64,000 nt of DNA, taken from Lentilactobacillus parafarraginis DSM 18390 = JCM 14109 (GTDB lineage Bacteria > Bacillota > Bacilli > Lactobacillales > Lactobacillaceae). The stretch lies in assembly GCF_001435895.1 (NCBI RefSeq), contig NZ_AZFZ01000001.1, forward strand, positions 50,037-114,036, written 5' to 3'. The position numbers were made by a program, and so were the translations under genes. This document shows, in pieces, positions 1 to 12,004 of this stretch. The notes beneath the pieces are model-generated. The model was not told the origin of the DNA. It saw nothing but the letters and a program-made list of their open reading frames with translations, and did not search any database. Every line of letters begins with the position of its first letter. Positions within the stretch are counted from its first letter, which is position 1.

Positions 1-388
1 TGTTGATATGCTCGGTTTTCCCGTAGATGTTTTTGGGATCCTTCAAGAACTTCAATTTATACTTTGTGAACATCCAGTGCGGCGTCCAACCGGTAATGAC
101 AATTGGCGTTTTATATCGGATCGACTTACCCAGTGTTGACAGCATGGCTGCCGTGGAACTGGTTTGCAGCTGCCAATTTCCCTTATCCAGTCCGTAGGCT
201 TTCATTGCTTTCTGCGTGGTCGCCATCTCACCGGCACCAGCTTCAATCCCGGTGATTGTGTAGTTGATTTGCTTACCAACCGGTTCTTTGGGATTGTACT
301 TAGCCTGTTGGCTGGCACAGCCTGAGAGCAGCACGATTGAAAAGAGGACCGAAATAAAGCCAAATAATTTTAAATTAATTTTCTTCAT
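1..388 (-). CDS. opuAC: Glycine betaine/choline-type ABC transporter substrate-binding lipoprotein (partial, 3' end outside window)
   Basis: Read directly from the minus strand starting at the ATG at 388. About 129 codons are present and the C-terminus lies beyond the window edge. The N-terminus is a lipoprotein signal: two lysines, a hydrophobic stretch and the lipobox LSGC, with the lipidated Cys near residue 24. The mature part contains GIEAGAGEM, TQKAM, WQLQTSS and GWTPHWMF, which are typical of OpuAC/ProX-type ligand-binding proteins for quaternary amines. It starts 12 bases after the permease stop, so it is the last gene of the ATPase-permease-receptor operon. It should sit on the outer face of the membrane and hand compatible solutes to the permease. 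The exact ligand (betaine, carnitine or choline) cannot be told from this fragment. Confidence 0.93.
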   Translation of the reverse strand, partial: MKKINLKLFGFISVLFSIVLLSGCASQQAKYNPKEPVGKQINYTITGIEAGAGEMATTQKAMKAYGLDKGNWQLQTSSTAAMLSTLGKSIRYKTPIVITGWTPHWMFTKYKLKFLKDPKNIYGKTEHIN

Positions 389-400
389 TTTGACTCCCTT

Positions 401-1258
401 CTAAGCTTTGGGTGTTTTGCTCCGATTAATCGCTTGGGTGATTCGATCCAGGATGATTGCCAAGATCACAATCGCCAAGCCGGCGGCAAATCCGCTTCCG
501 GCGTCGTTTCGACCAACGGCGAAGTAAACCTTGTTTCCAAGACCCATGGCACCAATCATTGACGCAATCACAACCATCGACAACGACAGCATCATACTTT
601 GGTTGACCCCGGCCATCAACGTCGACTTGGCAAGCGGCAACTGCACCTTAATGAGTTTTTGCCAAGAAGTCGATCCATAGGAATCGGCCGCTTCAATTAA
701 ATCAGCAGGTACCTGGCGAATTCCCAAGTTGGTCATTCGAATTGTTGGCGGCATTGCGAAAATGACTGACGCAATGACACCGGGAACCATCCCGATGCCG
801 AAGAAGGCAACCGCTGGGATCAAATAAACAAAGGCTGGCATGGTTTGCATGAAGTCAAGAATTGGCTTGACAATCACTTCAACCGTCTTGGATTTTGCCA
901 TCCAAATTCCCAGCGGAACCCCAATAACCAGCGCGATCAAGCTTGAAGTCAATACCAATGTCAGTGTCTGGGTCATGTCCCGCCAGTAACCTTGGTTCCA
1001 AACATATAACAGGCCAATTAATTCAAACCCAATCAGTGTCCAATGCTTGGTCTTACGATTGAGCCAGTATGTGCCGCCAATCACTAGCACAATAAACAGC
1101 CAAATTGGAATCAGATCAAAAATCCATTGAAAACCATTGATGATCCCACCAATAAAGTTGGTGATGGCATTGAAGAAGCCGGTAAATCCTTCCAACCAGT
1201 TAACAAAATGATTGACCCAGTCAGCAACTGGGATTTGTGGAATGTTAGGCATCGGCAT
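401..1258 (-). CDS. opuAB: Glycine betaine ABC transporter permease
   Basis: A 285-residue integral membrane protein with about six to seven hydrophobic segments. The cytoplasmic EAA loop typical of binding-protein-dependent permeases lies near residue 190 (IEAADSYGSTSWQ, followed by LPLAKS). The first segment starts with an amphipathic N-terminal region, as in OpuAB/ProW. The start overlaps the last codons of the upstream ATPase gene by 14 bases, which indicates translational coupling. With the ATPase and the lipoprotein receptor it forms an osmoprotectant importer. It has no fused substrate-binding domain, because the receptor is encoded separately downstream. Confidence 0.95.
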   Translation of the reverse strand: MPMPNIPQIPVADWVNHFVNWLEGFTGFFNAITNFIGGIINGFQWIFDLIPIWLFIVLVIGGTYWLNRKTKHWTLIGFELIGLLYVWNQGYWRDMTQTLTLVLTSSLIALVIGVPLGIWMAKSKTVEVIVKPILDFMQTMPAFVYLIPAVAFFGIGMVPGVIASVIFAMPPTIRMTNLGIRQVPADLIEAADSYGSTSWQKLIKVQLPLAKSTLMAGVNQSMMLSLSMVVIASMIGAMGLGNKVYFAVGRNDAGSGFAAGLAIVILAIILDRITQAINRSKTPKA

Positions 1259-2444
1259 TCACCTCGTTTCCGGAAATTGCTCCAAGGACGGCGCCCCGGA
1301 TGATAATTCCCAATAAATGTTTTTGATCGTCAACAACCGCAAACGGAATTGACGTTTCAGAAATCTTTTCCATAATTGTGGTAATTGGTGTATCAGGTTT
1401 CGTCGTCGGCACATCCTTTTGAACAACCGAGTCCAACTTCGTGACCTTTTGGCGGATTAAATCCATCACGTGGCTGGCATCCACAATTCCGATAAACTCC
1501 CGCTTATTATTAACGACGTAGACCGATGAAATTTCATTTTCAAGCATCCGCCGCATCGCAATCCGCGGCCCATCCTTGTCAATGTTCACCGTGTTCGGGC
1601 GGATCATAACGTTTGCCGCGGTCAGCACCTTGGTCCGATCAACATCCTCAATAAACCGTTCAACATACTCGTCAGCAGGCTGCGTCAGAATCTCTTCAGG
1701 CGTCCCAATCTGAACAACTTCCCCGTCCTTCATGATCATGATGCGATCGCCAATCCGCAGTGCTTCGTTTAAATCATGAGAAATGAAAACGATGGTCTTA
1801 TGCAGATTTTCCTGAAGATCCAGGAGTTCATCCTGCATGTCCTTACGATTTAACGGATCTAGGGCAGAAAACGCCTCGTCCATCAATAAGATCTGCGAAT
1901 CATTGGCCAGCGCTCTGGCAAGGCCAACTCGTTGTTGCATCCCACCAGATAATTGGGTTGGATACTGGTTGTCGTACCCATGAAGCCCAACCAGTTCAAG
2001 GGCATCGTGGGCCTTTTTAATTCGCGTATCTTTATCGACTCCCTGAATTTCCAAACCGTACGCCGTGTTTTCAACGATCGTTCTGTTCGGAAAGAGGGCA
2101 AAGTTCTGAAAAACCATACTCATTTTTTTGCGCCGAACGTTAAGAAGCTCTTTCTTATCGAGTTTGGTCAGGTCATCACCGTCAATGGAAATCTTCCCCG
2201 AAGTCGGTTCAATGAGCCGATTGATCATGCGAATAATCGTGGACTTACCACTTCCGGAAAGTCCCATGATCACGAATATTTCACCATCATTAACTGTGAA
2301 AGAGGCGTTGTTAACCCCGACCGTGGCCCCAACGGCATTTAAAATTTCAGCTTTTGATTTACCTTCATTAAGTAATTCCTGGGCTTTTTGGATCCTTCTG
2401 CCAAAAATTTTGGTAAGATGTTCTACTTTTAATTTTTCTGTCAT
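1245..2444 (-). CDS. opuAA: Glycine betaine/proline betaine ABC transporter ATP-binding protein with CBS domains
   Basis: A 399-residue ATPase. It has the long N-terminal helix typical of OpuAA/ProV (about residues 15-40), a Walker A at about 61-69 (GLSGSGKST), the ABC signature LSGGMQQR and a Walker B ending in DEAFSALDP. From about residue 275 it continues into a tandem CBS pair, which in this family senses ionic strength or c-di-AMP. The start ATG has a good ribosome binding site (GGAGGAT) 4-5 bases upstream. First gene of the operon; a hairpin and a TATAAT box lie upstream. Energizes osmoprotectant uptake at the inner face of the membrane. Confidence 0.96.
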   Translation of the reverse strand: MTEKLKVEHLTKIFGRRIQKAQELLNEGKSKAEILNAVGATVGVNNASFTVNDGEIFVIMGLSGSGKSTIIRMINRLIEPTSGKISIDGDDLTKLDKKELLNVRRKKMSMVFQNFALFPNRTIVENTAYGLEIQGVDKDTRIKKAHDALELVGLHGYDNQYPTQLSGGMQQRVGLARALANDSQILLMDEAFSALDPLNRKDMQDELLDLQENLHKTIVFISHDLNEALRIGDRIMIMKDGEVVQIGTPEEILTQPADEYVERFIEDVDRTKVLTAANVMIRPNTVNIDKDGPRIAMRRMLENEISSVYVVNNKREFIGIVDASHVMDLIRQKVTKLDSVVQKDVPTTKPDTPITTIMEKISETSIPFAVVDDQKHLLGIIIRGAVLGAISGNEVNADA

Positions 2445-2464
2445 GTGATCCTCCTCATCGCGAT

Positions 2465-2508
2465 AACCCGATAAAAAATGGCACTCGTAGGGGGTGTCAT
2501 ATCGGGTT
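2465..2508 (-). promoter_or_regulatory. Leader hairpin of the opuA operon
   Basis: Inverted repeat in the 5' leader. A 9-bp outer stem (2465-2473 pairs with 2500-2508, AACCCGATA/TATCGGGTT) encloses a second stem (2479-2484 with 2494-2499) that has one mismatch. It lies between the TATAAT box and the ribosome binding site. It could be a regulator operator or an RNA structure that affects message stability or translation. It has no U-run, so it is not a classical terminator. Confidence 0.55.
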
Positions 2509-2516
2509 TCGTAAAA

Positions 2517-2522
2517 ATTATA
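2517..2522 (-). promoter_or_regulatory. Putative -10 box of the opuA operon
   Basis: Perfect TATAAT on the minus strand, about 75 bases upstream of the opuAA start. No convincing -35 box at 16-18 bp spacing, so the promoter may need an activator or be weak under standard conditions. Confidence 0.5.
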
Positions 2523-2630
2523 ACTATTCTACCGTAACAAAAATTCGGTTTTGATTCAAACATTTACCTCGTTGGAATGCCGTCCTGACGGAACTGAAAA
2601 AAGATTGCCTCAGCAGGTTACCACCAATCA

Positions 2631-2991
2631 TTAAACCGGTTTCATCACCTTTTTGCTTCCGAAAGCCACCGTATCGTGATGATCGGTGATAAATAAGGGT
2701 TTTGAACCGTTATAATTAAAAAGGAATATTTTTTATAATAAAATTTCGGAGATTGCAAATTTCATGCTTCAAATTTGATTTCACTTTGAGCCGGAAAATT
2801 CTTCTTTCAATCACCGCGGGATAAAACAGATTGGCGATTACCAGCAACCATCGATAAATGCGACGCCGATTAAAGGTCCCCTAAAAAATGAATCCTGCCC
2901 CGACTACCAGATCCCGACAGCGCCACGATTTACTTTCTTGATCACGCTCATGGACAAAATAGACGACCATTCCAAAACACGGAATAATCGC
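2631..2991 (-). pseudogene. Possible remnant of a small membrane-protein gene
   Basis: The 2.45-3.02 kb gap has no intact gene. On the minus strand, one frame from 2991 to 2716 is open except for a TAG at 2881-2883. It reads like a membrane protein, with a hydrophobic stretch (IIPCFGMVVYFVHERDQES) and later YRWLLVIANLFYPAV. A different frame then reads KPLFITDHHDTVAFGSKKV and stops at 2631. No start codon with a ribosome binding site was found for the first part. The pattern fits a decayed gene with one stop and one frameshift, but low-complexity chance translation cannot be excluded. Confidence 0.25.
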
Positions 2992-3019
2992 CTACCATCA
3001 CACTCGTTAATTATTTGAT

Positions 3020-4402
3020 TTAATCTGTCACTGAATCTTCACGTTCAAAAACGGTAATTGATTCCACATGGACCGTTTGGGGGAACTGATCAACCGGCTG
3101 AATTGGCTGGTTAATTTGATAACCCTTAGCGGTTAACAGCCGCGCATCTCTGGCAAGGGTTGCTGGATTGCAGGACACGTAAACCAGGCGCTTAGGACCC
3201 ATTTCTGCGACACTGTCGATTAATGATTCATCCAACCCCTTACGAGGCGGGTCAACCACGATCACATCGGGATCCAAACCATCTTGTTGCCATTTTGCCA
3301 ACTGGTCTTCAGCTTTAGCGGTCACGAACTTACAATTCTTAATGTGGTTGATTCTAGCGTTTCGTTTAGCGTCTTCAATGGCTTCGGGAACAATTTCGAC
3401 ACCGTAAACTTTTCGAACAACTTTTGCCAGCGACAGCGAAATTGTCCCAATCCCACAGTAGGCGTCAATCACAACGTCGTCCTTGGACAATTCCGCTTTT
3501 TCAATGGCCAGCTGATAAAGCTTCTCGGTTTGAGTTGGATTGACCTGGTAAAAGGAATTCGGCGAAATTTCGAAATCCAATCCCATTAGTTGATCAGTAA
3601 TCGTCCCCTTACCATAGAGGACAATATTTCGAGTTCCCATAATCGCATTGGTATTTTTAGAATTAATGTTTTGAACAATGCTCTTAACTTCCGAAAGCTG
3701 ATCCATAATTTCGGTGATGATTTCTGCCTGGCTCGGCAGCTTTCGCGACCGAGTAATCAGGACGATCATCATTTCATGAGAATAGTGGCCCCGACGAACC
3801 ATGATATTTCGGATAACCCCTTTGTGAGTCTCCTCATCGTAAGGTTGGATCCCAAATTTGCGAAGAATATCACGAACAACCACAACGGCTTCGTCAATTT
3901 TCGGATCCTGAATATAGAAATCCTCAATTGGTACTAAGCTATGGGAGTGCTTGCGGTAAAAACCGGTTTGGAGTTTGCCGTTAATCATTCTCACGGGGAT
4001 TTGCGCTTTATTCCGATATTGAAAGGGTTTGTCCATCCCGATGGTTGGCGCAACCTCAACGGGCACTTTCATTTTATCAAAATCAACTTGGATTTGATGT
4101 TGTTTAAACGTCAGTTGAGCTGGATAAGCTAAATGCTGTAACGGCGCAATGCCAGTTTGGGTATACGCCCCATCAACCGGATCAACCCGATCAGAACTCT
4201 TCCGCTTGATCGTTAGAGCCTTGGCAAAGGCAAAGTTCCGCTTCACCTTCGTGATGAGTATCGTAACAAGTTCAGTTGGTAACGCATCTTCAATAAAAAT
4301 TGGAAAATCATCGATCTTAGCAACGCCCAGTCCTTGATACGTTAAATCCGAAACTTCAACGTCGTACTGTTTATTCTTTTGTACTGGTACTTGTGTTTTC
4401 AT
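3020..4402 (-). CDS. rlmD: 23S rRNA (uracil-C5)-methyltransferase, RlmD/RlmCD (TrmA family)
   Basis: A 460-residue protein with an N-terminal TRAM domain (about 8-65) and a C-terminal SAM-dependent methyltransferase domain. Visible motifs are the SAM-binding DAYCGIGTISLSLA, VVDPPRKGLD, and the catalytic-cysteine motif SCNPATLARD with Cys at about 411. The four-cysteine iron-sulfur cluster of the E. coli enzyme is not present, as is usual in Firmicutes. In Gram-positive relatives one enzyme can methylate both U747 and U1939 of 23S rRNA; which sites apply here is inference. Last gene of the gatCAB-dagK-rlmD run. Confidence 0.93.
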   Translation of the reverse strand: MKTQVPVQKNKQYDVEVSDLTYQGLGVAKIDDFPIFIEDALPTELVTILITKVKRNFAFAKALTIKRKSSDRVDPVDGAYTQTGIAPLQHLAYPAQLTFKQHQIQVDFDKMKVPVEVAPTIGMDKPFQYRNKAQIPVRMINGKLQTGFYRKHSHSLVPIEDFYIQDPKIDEAVVVVRDILRKFGIQPYDEETHKGVIRNIMVRRGHYSHEMMIVLITRSRKLPSQAEIITEIMDQLSEVKSIVQNINSKNTNAIMGTRNIVLYGKGTITDQLMGLDFEISPNSFYQVNPTQTEKLYQLAIEKAELSKDDVVIDAYCGIGTISLSLAKVVRKVYGVEIVPEAIEDAKRNARINHIKNCKFVTAKAEDQLAKWQQDGLDPDVIVVDPPRKGLDESLIDSVAEMGPKRLVYVSCNPATLARDARLLTAKGYQINQPIQPVDQFPQTVHVESITVFEREDSVTD

Positions 4403-4482
4403 TTATTCACCTATTTTTGACCTGCAAACAAAAATTGCGAGACGAAAATTCGCTTCGCAATTTCTTTCATCAATCTATTAAA

Positions 4483-5487
4483 CTATTCTTTATCAGGCAA
4501 CTTGTCAACACCTTTGATAAAGTTCTTTTCAACCTGTTTCATCTCAATGGTTTCTTCAGAGTATGCGTCATCCGGAATTTCATCAGTATTGGCGAAAAAG
4601 GTGATATGTTGCTTGAGATCAACAAAGGTCATCGGCGCATCACCACCGTATTCGCCATCAAGATTAATCAGCATTCGATCGCCATTTTTGGCAGGCCGAG
4701 CTGTCACTTTCCGGGTCTTTTTATAAATAATTCTTGGATCGTCAACGTGACGTCCGCCGTTAATGACCTTCGAAGCAAGGTGCAGAATTTCAACCAAATT
4801 ACTTGTTTTGACAATGATTAACGTGAACTTGCCGTCATCCAGAGAGGCATCGGGGACAATCTGTTCAAATCCCCCAACCGAATTAGTTAGCGCGAGGAAA
4901 AACATGGAAGCCTTCCCCTTAAACTCACCATCGTCGTATTTGATATCCATGTCAATTGGTTTGATCCGCGGTAACAGTTCAGCCCCCTTGACCAGGTAGG
5001 CTAAATATCCAAAGAACGTCTTTAAATCTGAAGGAACATCATAAGTCAACTCGGTCAGCAATCCGCCGGCAGCGATATTAATGAAGTAATTTTCGCCGGC
5101 ATGGCCGATGTCCATTTTGATGGTCTGCTTTTTGAAGATCAGTTTTGCAGCTTCAACCGGGTCTTCCCGCGGAATGTGAAGTGCCCGAGCATAATCATTG
5201 GTTGTTCCGGCTGGAATGACCGCCATCAATGGCCGTTTTTTTAATGGTGCGATCCCATTAACGACTTCATTGATTGTCCCATCACCGCCAGCAGCAACCA
5301 CTAATTCAAACCCGTCTTTGGCAACTCGTTGGGCTTCATTCTTAGCCGAATCCTTCTCCGGGGTTGTGGCAAATGCACTGGTTTCGTATCCTGCGTGTTC
5401 AAACACATCCAGAATATCCACCATTTTTTGCTTTAATATTTCCCTACCTGACGTAGGGTTGTAAATCACTCTTGCCCGTTTTCGCAT
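4483..5487 (-). CDS. dagK: Diacylglycerol kinase, DagK/YegS family
   Basis: A 334-residue soluble lipid kinase. The nucleotide-binding motif GGDGT is at residues 67-71 (AAGGDGTINEVVNG), and the N-terminal RARVIYNPTSG is characteristic of the DAG-kinase catalytic domain. It phosphorylates diacylglycerol released during lipoteichoic acid synthesis so that it re-enters phospholipid synthesis at the membrane. It starts 14 bases downstream of gatB and is followed after 80 bases by rlmD. This is a conserved lactobacillar gene order. Confidence 0.94.
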   Translation of the reverse strand: MRKRARVIYNPTSGREILKQKMVDILDVFEHAGYETSAFATTPEKDSAKNEAQRVAKDGFELVVAAGGDGTINEVVNGIAPLKKRPLMAVIPAGTTNDYARALHIPREDPVEAAKLIFKKQTIKMDIGHAGENYFINIAAGGLLTELTYDVPSDLKTFFGYLAYLVKGAELLPRIKPIDMDIKYDDGEFKGKASMFFLALTNSVGGFEQIVPDASLDDGKFTLIIVKTSNLVEILHLASKVINGGRHVDDPRIIYKKTRKVTARPAKNGDRMLINLDGEYGGDAPMTFVDLKQHITFFANTDEIPDDAYSEETIEMKQVEKNFIKGVDKLPDKE

Positions 5488-5501
5488 AACAACCTGACCT
5501 T

Positions 5502-6923
5502 CTACTTGTTCATGGAGTCCTTTAATAATTTGTTAACCACTTGAGGATTAGCCTTACCATGAGTTTCCTTCATGATTTGACCAACTAAGAAGCCGATCGC
5601 CCGGTCCTTACCATTATGGAAATCCTCAACCGATTGCGGATTGGCCCCAACTACTTTATCAACTAGTGGCTGAAGTTGAGCCGGATCTGAAAGCTGGACC
5701 ATTCCTTTATCTTCAACAAATTTTTTCGGCTCGTCACCCTTTGTAATGGCCTTGAAAACCTTCTTGGCCATTTTGGATGAAATCGTGCCGTCAGTGATCA
5801 ATTTAATCATCGTCGCCAAATGTTCAGGCGTAATCTTCGTATCTTGGAGTTCAACCTGATTATCATTGAGGTATGCATTGACGTCGCCTTGAAGGTAGTT
5901 AGCTGCCAACTTCGCATCGGCTCCGGCTTTAATCATTGCTTCATAGAAGTCCGACATTTCTTTGGTCTGGGTAATAACCATCGCATCATAATCGGTAATT
6001 CCCAGCTCGTTAACGTATCGTTCACGACGCTTTGCGGGTGGCTCAGGTAATTCAGATTCGATTTGATCAATCCACTCTTGTGAAATCGTCAGAACCGGCA
6101 GATCAGGTTCTGGGAAGTACCGGTAATCATCGGAGCCTTCCTTGACCCGCATTAATTCAGTTTGCCCAGTCGTTTCGTCAAACCGGCGGGTTTCTTGTTG
6201 AATCGAGCCGCCAGACATCAAAACCCGCTGTTGGCGCTGTTCTTCATAATCAAGACTCTTACGCACATAGTTGAAGGAGTTGATGTTCTTCATTTCGACC
6301 TTTGTTCCATATTCTTTTTGACCAACTGGCCGAATTGAAATGTTCGTATCAACCCGCATGGAACCTTCTTCCATTTTAACGTCGGAAACGCCAGTAAACT
6401 GAACGATCTGTCGCAACTGTTCCAAGTAGGCATAGGCTTCTTCAGGAGAAGCAATGTCGGGTTTGGAAACAATTTCAATCAATGGCGTTCCTTGACGGTT
6501 AAGGTCAACGTATGAGTGATCGGTCGCATGGGTATTTTTACCCGCATCTTCTTCAATATGCATTTCAGCAATGCCGATTTTCTTTTTATGGCCGTCAATT
6601 TCAATTTCAACCCAGCCGTCATGCGCAATTGGCGTTTCCGACTGTGTAATTTGATAAGCCTTTGGATTATCAGGATAGAAATAGTTCTTCCGATCAAAGT
6701 GGGGTTGTCGTTCAATTTGGGCATGCAATGCCAAACCAGCCATAATCCCGTCATGAACGACACCTTTATTGGTCGTTGGTAGAACACCTGGATAGCCCCA
6801 ATCAATCACGTTGGTGTTGGCGTTCGGCTCATCACCAAATTCTACGGGAGAAGGGCTAAAAATTTTTGAGTGGGTCTTTAATTCAACATGGACTTCAAGC
6901 CCGATCGTTGTTTCAAAATTCAT
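5502..6923 (-). CDS. gatB: Aspartyl/glutamyl-tRNA(Asn/Gln) amidotransferase subunit B
   Basis: A 473-residue protein of normal family length. The N-terminus ([19 protein letters not shown]) and the kinase-like GatB core ([34 protein letters not shown]) are clear. The C-terminal YqeY-like helical tail ends in [13 protein letters not shown]. It binds misacylated Glu-tRNA(Gln), activates the glutamate with ATP and receives ammonia from GatA. The start codon overlaps the gatA stop by one base (translational coupling). Confidence 0.97.
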   Translation of the reverse strand: MNFETTIGLEVHVELKTHSKIFSPSPVEFGDEPNANTNVIDWGYPGVLPTTNKGVVHDGIMAGLALHAQIERQPHFDRKNYFYPDNPKAYQITQSETPIAHDGWVEIEIDGHKKKIGIAEMHIEEDAGKNTHATDHSYVDLNRQGTPLIEIVSKPDIASPEEAYAYLEQLRQIVQFTGVSDVKMEEGSMRVDTNISIRPVGQKEYGTKVEMKNINSFNYVRKSLDYEEQRQQRVLMSGGSIQQETRRFDETTGQTELMRVKEGSDDYRYFPEPDLPVLTISQEWIDQIESELPEPPAKRRERYVNELGITDYDAMVITQTKEMSDFYEAMIKAGADAKLAANYLQGDVNAYLNDNQVELQDTKITPEHLATMIKLITDGTISSKMAKKVFKAITKGDEPKKFVEDKGMVQLSDPAQLQPLVDKVVGANPQSVEDFHNGKDRAIGFLVGQIMKETHGKANPQVVNKLLKDSMNK

Positions 6924-8386
6924 TAGTTGTTACCTCCCATCGTTGGGGTTTGTTTGCCGAAGTCAGTTTCCTGTTCAAATGCATTACCAGCTTGGTAAAC
7001 CGTCAATTCATCAAATGGGCGCCCGATTAACTGAACGCCAACCGGTAAACCCTTTGAGAAGCCAGCTGGAACTGACATTCCCGGAAGTCCGGCCAAATTA
7101 ACCGGAAGGGTCAACACATCGTTCATATACATCGTCATTGGATCAGAAACATCTTCACCAATTCCGTATGCTGGTGTTGGTGCGGTTGGTGCCAAAATCA
7201 AATCGAAGTCTTTAAAGACGTTATTAAAGTCATTAATCATCAACGTTCGAACTTGAGCAGCCTTCTTGAAGTAGGCGTCATAAAAACCGGCAGACAATGA
7301 AAATGTCCCCAGCATAATTCGGCGCTTAACCTCGTCACCGAAGCCTTCAGAACGTGACTTTACGTATAGGTCTTCCAAGTTCTTAACATCTTTTGCCCGG
7401 CGTCCATACCGAATGCCATCGAATCGTTGCAAGTTTGACGAAGCTTCCGAAGATGAAATGATGTAGTAAGCCGCAACTCCATACTTGGTGTGTGGTAATG
7501 ATACCTCGTCAACCGTTGCTCCTAATTTCTTGAAGGTTTCAGCGGTGTTTAAAACCGTTTGCTTGACGTCGTCATCAAGCCCCTGAGCCATAAACTCAGA
7601 CGGAATCCCAATTCGAAGGCCCTTAACGCCTTTATTCAATGAACTGGTAAAATCAGGAACTTCCTTAGTCGATGAGGTTAAATCGTGATCATCATGACCA
7701 GCAATTGCATTTAACAACGTTGCGTTATCAGCAACGTTTCTGGTAATCGGCCCAATCTGATCCAAACTTGAACCAAAGGCAATTAATCCCCAACGAGAGA
7801 CCCGACCGTACGTTGGTTTCATCCCGACAACACCGGTAAATGAAGCTGGTTGACGAATCGACCCCCCAGTATCAGACCCCAAAGCTGCCAGAACTTCGCC
7901 AGCAGCAACTGCTGCAGCTGAACCACCTGATGAGCCACCAGGAACCTTGGTCGTATCCCAGGGGTTATGGGTTATTTTGAAGGCTGAATTTTCAGTTGAT
8001 CCACCCATAGCAAACTCATCCATATTGGTCTTACCAACGGTAATGGTTCCCAATTTCTTGATCTTTTCAGAAACCGTTGCGTCATAAATCGGGGTAAAGT
8101 TTTCCAAAATTTTTGAAGCAGCGGTTGTTTTGAGCCCTTTAGTGACAATATTATCCTTAACGGCAATCGGTAAACCGGACAAGAGATTATCAGAATCAAT
8201 TCCCTTATCATCAATTTCCTTGGCCTGCTTAAGGGCGCCATCTTCGTCAAGCGTCAGAAAAGCATTGATGTCACCATCAACGTTTTTAATGTTTTCAAGG
8301 GTTTGTTTCGTTAGGTCTTCAGCTGAAACCGACTTATCGGAAAGCTGTTTGTGAATACTTGTTAATGATTGATTAAAGTAATTCAT
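6923..8386 (-). CDS. gatA: Aspartyl/glutamyl-tRNA(Asn/Gln) amidotransferase subunit A
   Basis: A 487-residue amidase-signature enzyme. The Ser-cisSer-Lys triad is visible: Lys77 in PIAVKDN, cis-Ser152 in [16 protein letters not shown], and the nucleophile Ser176 in [11 protein letters not shown]. It hydrolyses glutamine to supply ammonia to GatB for conversion of Glu-tRNA(Gln) to Gln-tRNA(Gln). It overlaps gatC by one base and gatB by one base, so the three subunits are coupled. Confidence 0.98.
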   Translation of the reverse strand: MNYFNQSLTSIHKQLSDKSVSAEDLTKQTLENIKNVDGDINAFLTLDEDGALKQAKEIDDKGIDSDNLLSGLPIAVKDNIVTKGLKTTAASKILENFTPIYDATVSEKIKKLGTITVGKTNMDEFAMGGSTENSAFKITHNPWDTTKVPGGSSGGSAAAVAAGEVLAALGSDTGGSIRQPASFTGVVGMKPTYGRVSRWGLIAFGSSLDQIGPITRNVADNATLLNAIAGHDDHDLTSSTKEVPDFTSSLNKGVKGLRIGIPSEFMAQGLDDDVKQTVLNTAETFKKLGATVDEVSLPHTKYGVAAYYIISSSEASSNLQRFDGIRYGRRAKDVKNLEDLYVKSRSEGFGDEVKRRIMLGTFSLSAGFYDAYFKKAAQVRTLMINDFNNVFKDFDLILAPTAPTPAYGIGEDVSDPMTMYMNDVLTLPVNLAGLPGMSVPAGFSKGLPVGVQLIGRPFDELTVYQAGNAFEQETDFGKQTPTMGGNN

Positions 8387-8697
8387 TACTCGTTTTCCCC
8401 ACTTTCATCAATAATCGTAGGAACGCGAATATAGCCATCCTGGGTGTCAGGGGCACTTGCAAGAAGTCCGTCACGTTGGTTCCAATTATCAGCCACGTCT
8501 TCGCGCATTACATTCACTTGGTCAGTGACACTACTGGTAGGTTTAATCCCGTCAGTGTCAACTTCACTGAGCGTTTCAAACAGCCCAATGATCTGATCCA
8601 ACTGGGTCGTAAAATACGGGAGCTGATCATCATTGATCTTGAGCTTTGCCAGTTGGGCAACGTGCCGTACTTGATCTTCGGAGATCTTTTCAGTCAT
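8386..8697 (-). CDS. gatC: Aspartyl/glutamyl-tRNA(Asn/Gln) amidotransferase subunit C
   Basis: A 103-residue protein with the family motif [17 protein letters not shown] at the N-terminus and a [16 protein letters not shown] middle. It is the belt subunit that stabilizes the GatA-GatB interface. First gene of the gat genes. The 84 bases upstream contain a TAAAAT box near 8755 and a 7-bp hairpin (CTGATTT/AAATCAG), so gatCAB may have its own promoter besides read-through from camS. Confidence 0.96.
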   Translation of the reverse strand: MTEKISEDQVRHVAQLAKLKINDDQLPYFTTQLDQIIGLFETLSEVDTDGIKPTSSVTDQVNVMREDVADNWNQRDGLLASAPDTQDGYIRVPTIIDESGENE

Positions 8698-8781
8698 TGA
8701 AATCCTTCTCTCTTCTGCAATTAGTAATTTTAAGTAACAATATTCATTTTACCATAGAAATTATCCTGATTTCTTGCAAAA

Positions 8782-9924
8782 TCAGTAACTATTAAATATG
8801 TGAGCCGAAAACTTCTTTTCGTTCGCTTTCCGCGTCAAGAAGCTTTGAATCCCCTCAGTCGACTGAACCGTAATATCAATCGGCGCGTTGGCAGGCAAGT
8901 ATCGCTGCGCGGCACTTTGAATATATTGAGTAAAACTAATAATTTCAGTCTGACTGTAGAACTGAGTCGTGATGTTCACATTCATCCCGGTCAGTGACCC
9001 GTTGGTGTACTGAGCTTGCGCGGTGACCCCACTCAAATTAGGGAAGAACGTTTGAACCTGGGACTTAAAGTTGTCAAAGGAATCAGCATCATTTTGACTT
9101 GGACCCTTCTGATTAGATTGAAGCGGAAAGACGTAGTTCTTCTGGTTAATTTTATTCCACTTGTTAACCGAGGTGGTCCCACTATTGTTTGTTGAATAAG
9201 CAAAGAAGTTTCCGCCAACCAAACTGTCATCAGAAGCCTGCTTATACAAAGCAATCACAATCGGAATGTTCTTCAACTTCTTATTGTTTCGCAGCCGACT
9301 AAGAACCTGGTTGGCAATCTTTTTACCCTCAGAATTAATTTGATTATTCGTTAAATCGGTTTGATAAGTAGGCCCGTACTGAGTTTTCTTGTAATAGTCA
9401 ACGGAATTAATCGCCAATCCAATGGTCATCCCCTGCAAACTAAGCGACTTCCCACTACGAGTCATATAATCCTGCTCATCGATTTGGGATAAGTAAATTG
9501 GATTTCGTTTAGTTGCACTCGTTGATTTGGACTTGACTGGATTTAATCCGGTTGGGTTTGACTTGGATTTTCGACCCAGCCAAGCCTCAACCCGTTTTGT
9601 TGACAGGTACTGGCCCTCTTGAAAGACATACTTTTTGGTTGAAAATTGCTTTTTGGAAATATTAAGCAGGCCGTTTTCAAATCCCTTAATATTAAACTGG
9701 TTTGATTCCTGTTGAACACTGACGCCCCGTGACTTACTGGTTTGATAGCGGCCGTTTTTAATGACCCCCTGATAATAGCCGGTGTTGGTTTGACCAGTTA
9801 ACTGCGTTTTACCTTTCGAGCTGCCAGAACTATTGGTATCGTTGGATAAATTATCCACGCTCCCACACGCAGCAAGTAGGATTCCCGTCAAAATAACTGA
9901 GAGTCCCAGAAATATTTTTTTCAA
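8782..9924 (-). CDS. camS: CamS-family sex pheromone precursor lipoprotein
   Basis: A 380-residue secreted lipoprotein of the CamS/YerH family. The open frame can be extended to an ATG at 9939, but GGAGGAAG lies inside that extension, 6 bases before a TTG at 9922-9924, so TTG is the likely start. The protein then begins with two lysines, a hydrophobic stretch and the lipobox LAAC followed by GSVDN. In enterococci and staphylococci the signal peptides of such proteins yield peptide pheromones; the function of the mature protein is unknown. It sits between ligA and gatC, a conserved Lactobacillaceae order. Confidence 0.9.
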   Translation of the reverse strand: MKKIFLGLSVILTGILLAACGSVDNLSNDTNSSGSSKGKTQLTGQTNTGYYQGVIKNGRYQTSKSRGVSVQQESNQFNIKGFENGLLNISKKQFSTKKYVFQEGQYLSTKRVEAWLGRKSKSNPTGLNPVKSKSTSATKRNPIYLSQIDEQDYMTRSGKSLSLQGMTIGLAINSVDYYKKTQYGPTYQTDLTNNQINSEGKKIANQVLSRLRNNKKLKNIPIVIALYKQASDDSLVGGNFFAYSTNNSGTTSVNKWNKINQKNYVFPLQSNQKGPSQNDADSFDNFKSQVQTFFPNLSGVTAQAQYTNGSLTGMNVNITTQFYSQTEIISFTQYIQSAAQRYLPANAPIDITVQSTEGIQSFLTRKANEKKFSAHIFNSY

Positions 9925-9942
9925 AATAACTTCCTCCATACG

Positions 9943-11985
<2,043 letters not shown>

Positions 11986-12004
11986 TTATAGAAATCAGGT
12001 TCCT

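Noticed and set aside
8698..8781. A terminator between camS and gatC
   Set aside because: The 7-bp hairpin has no U-run; a promoter-like TAAAAT is the better explanation and genes are likely co-transcribed.
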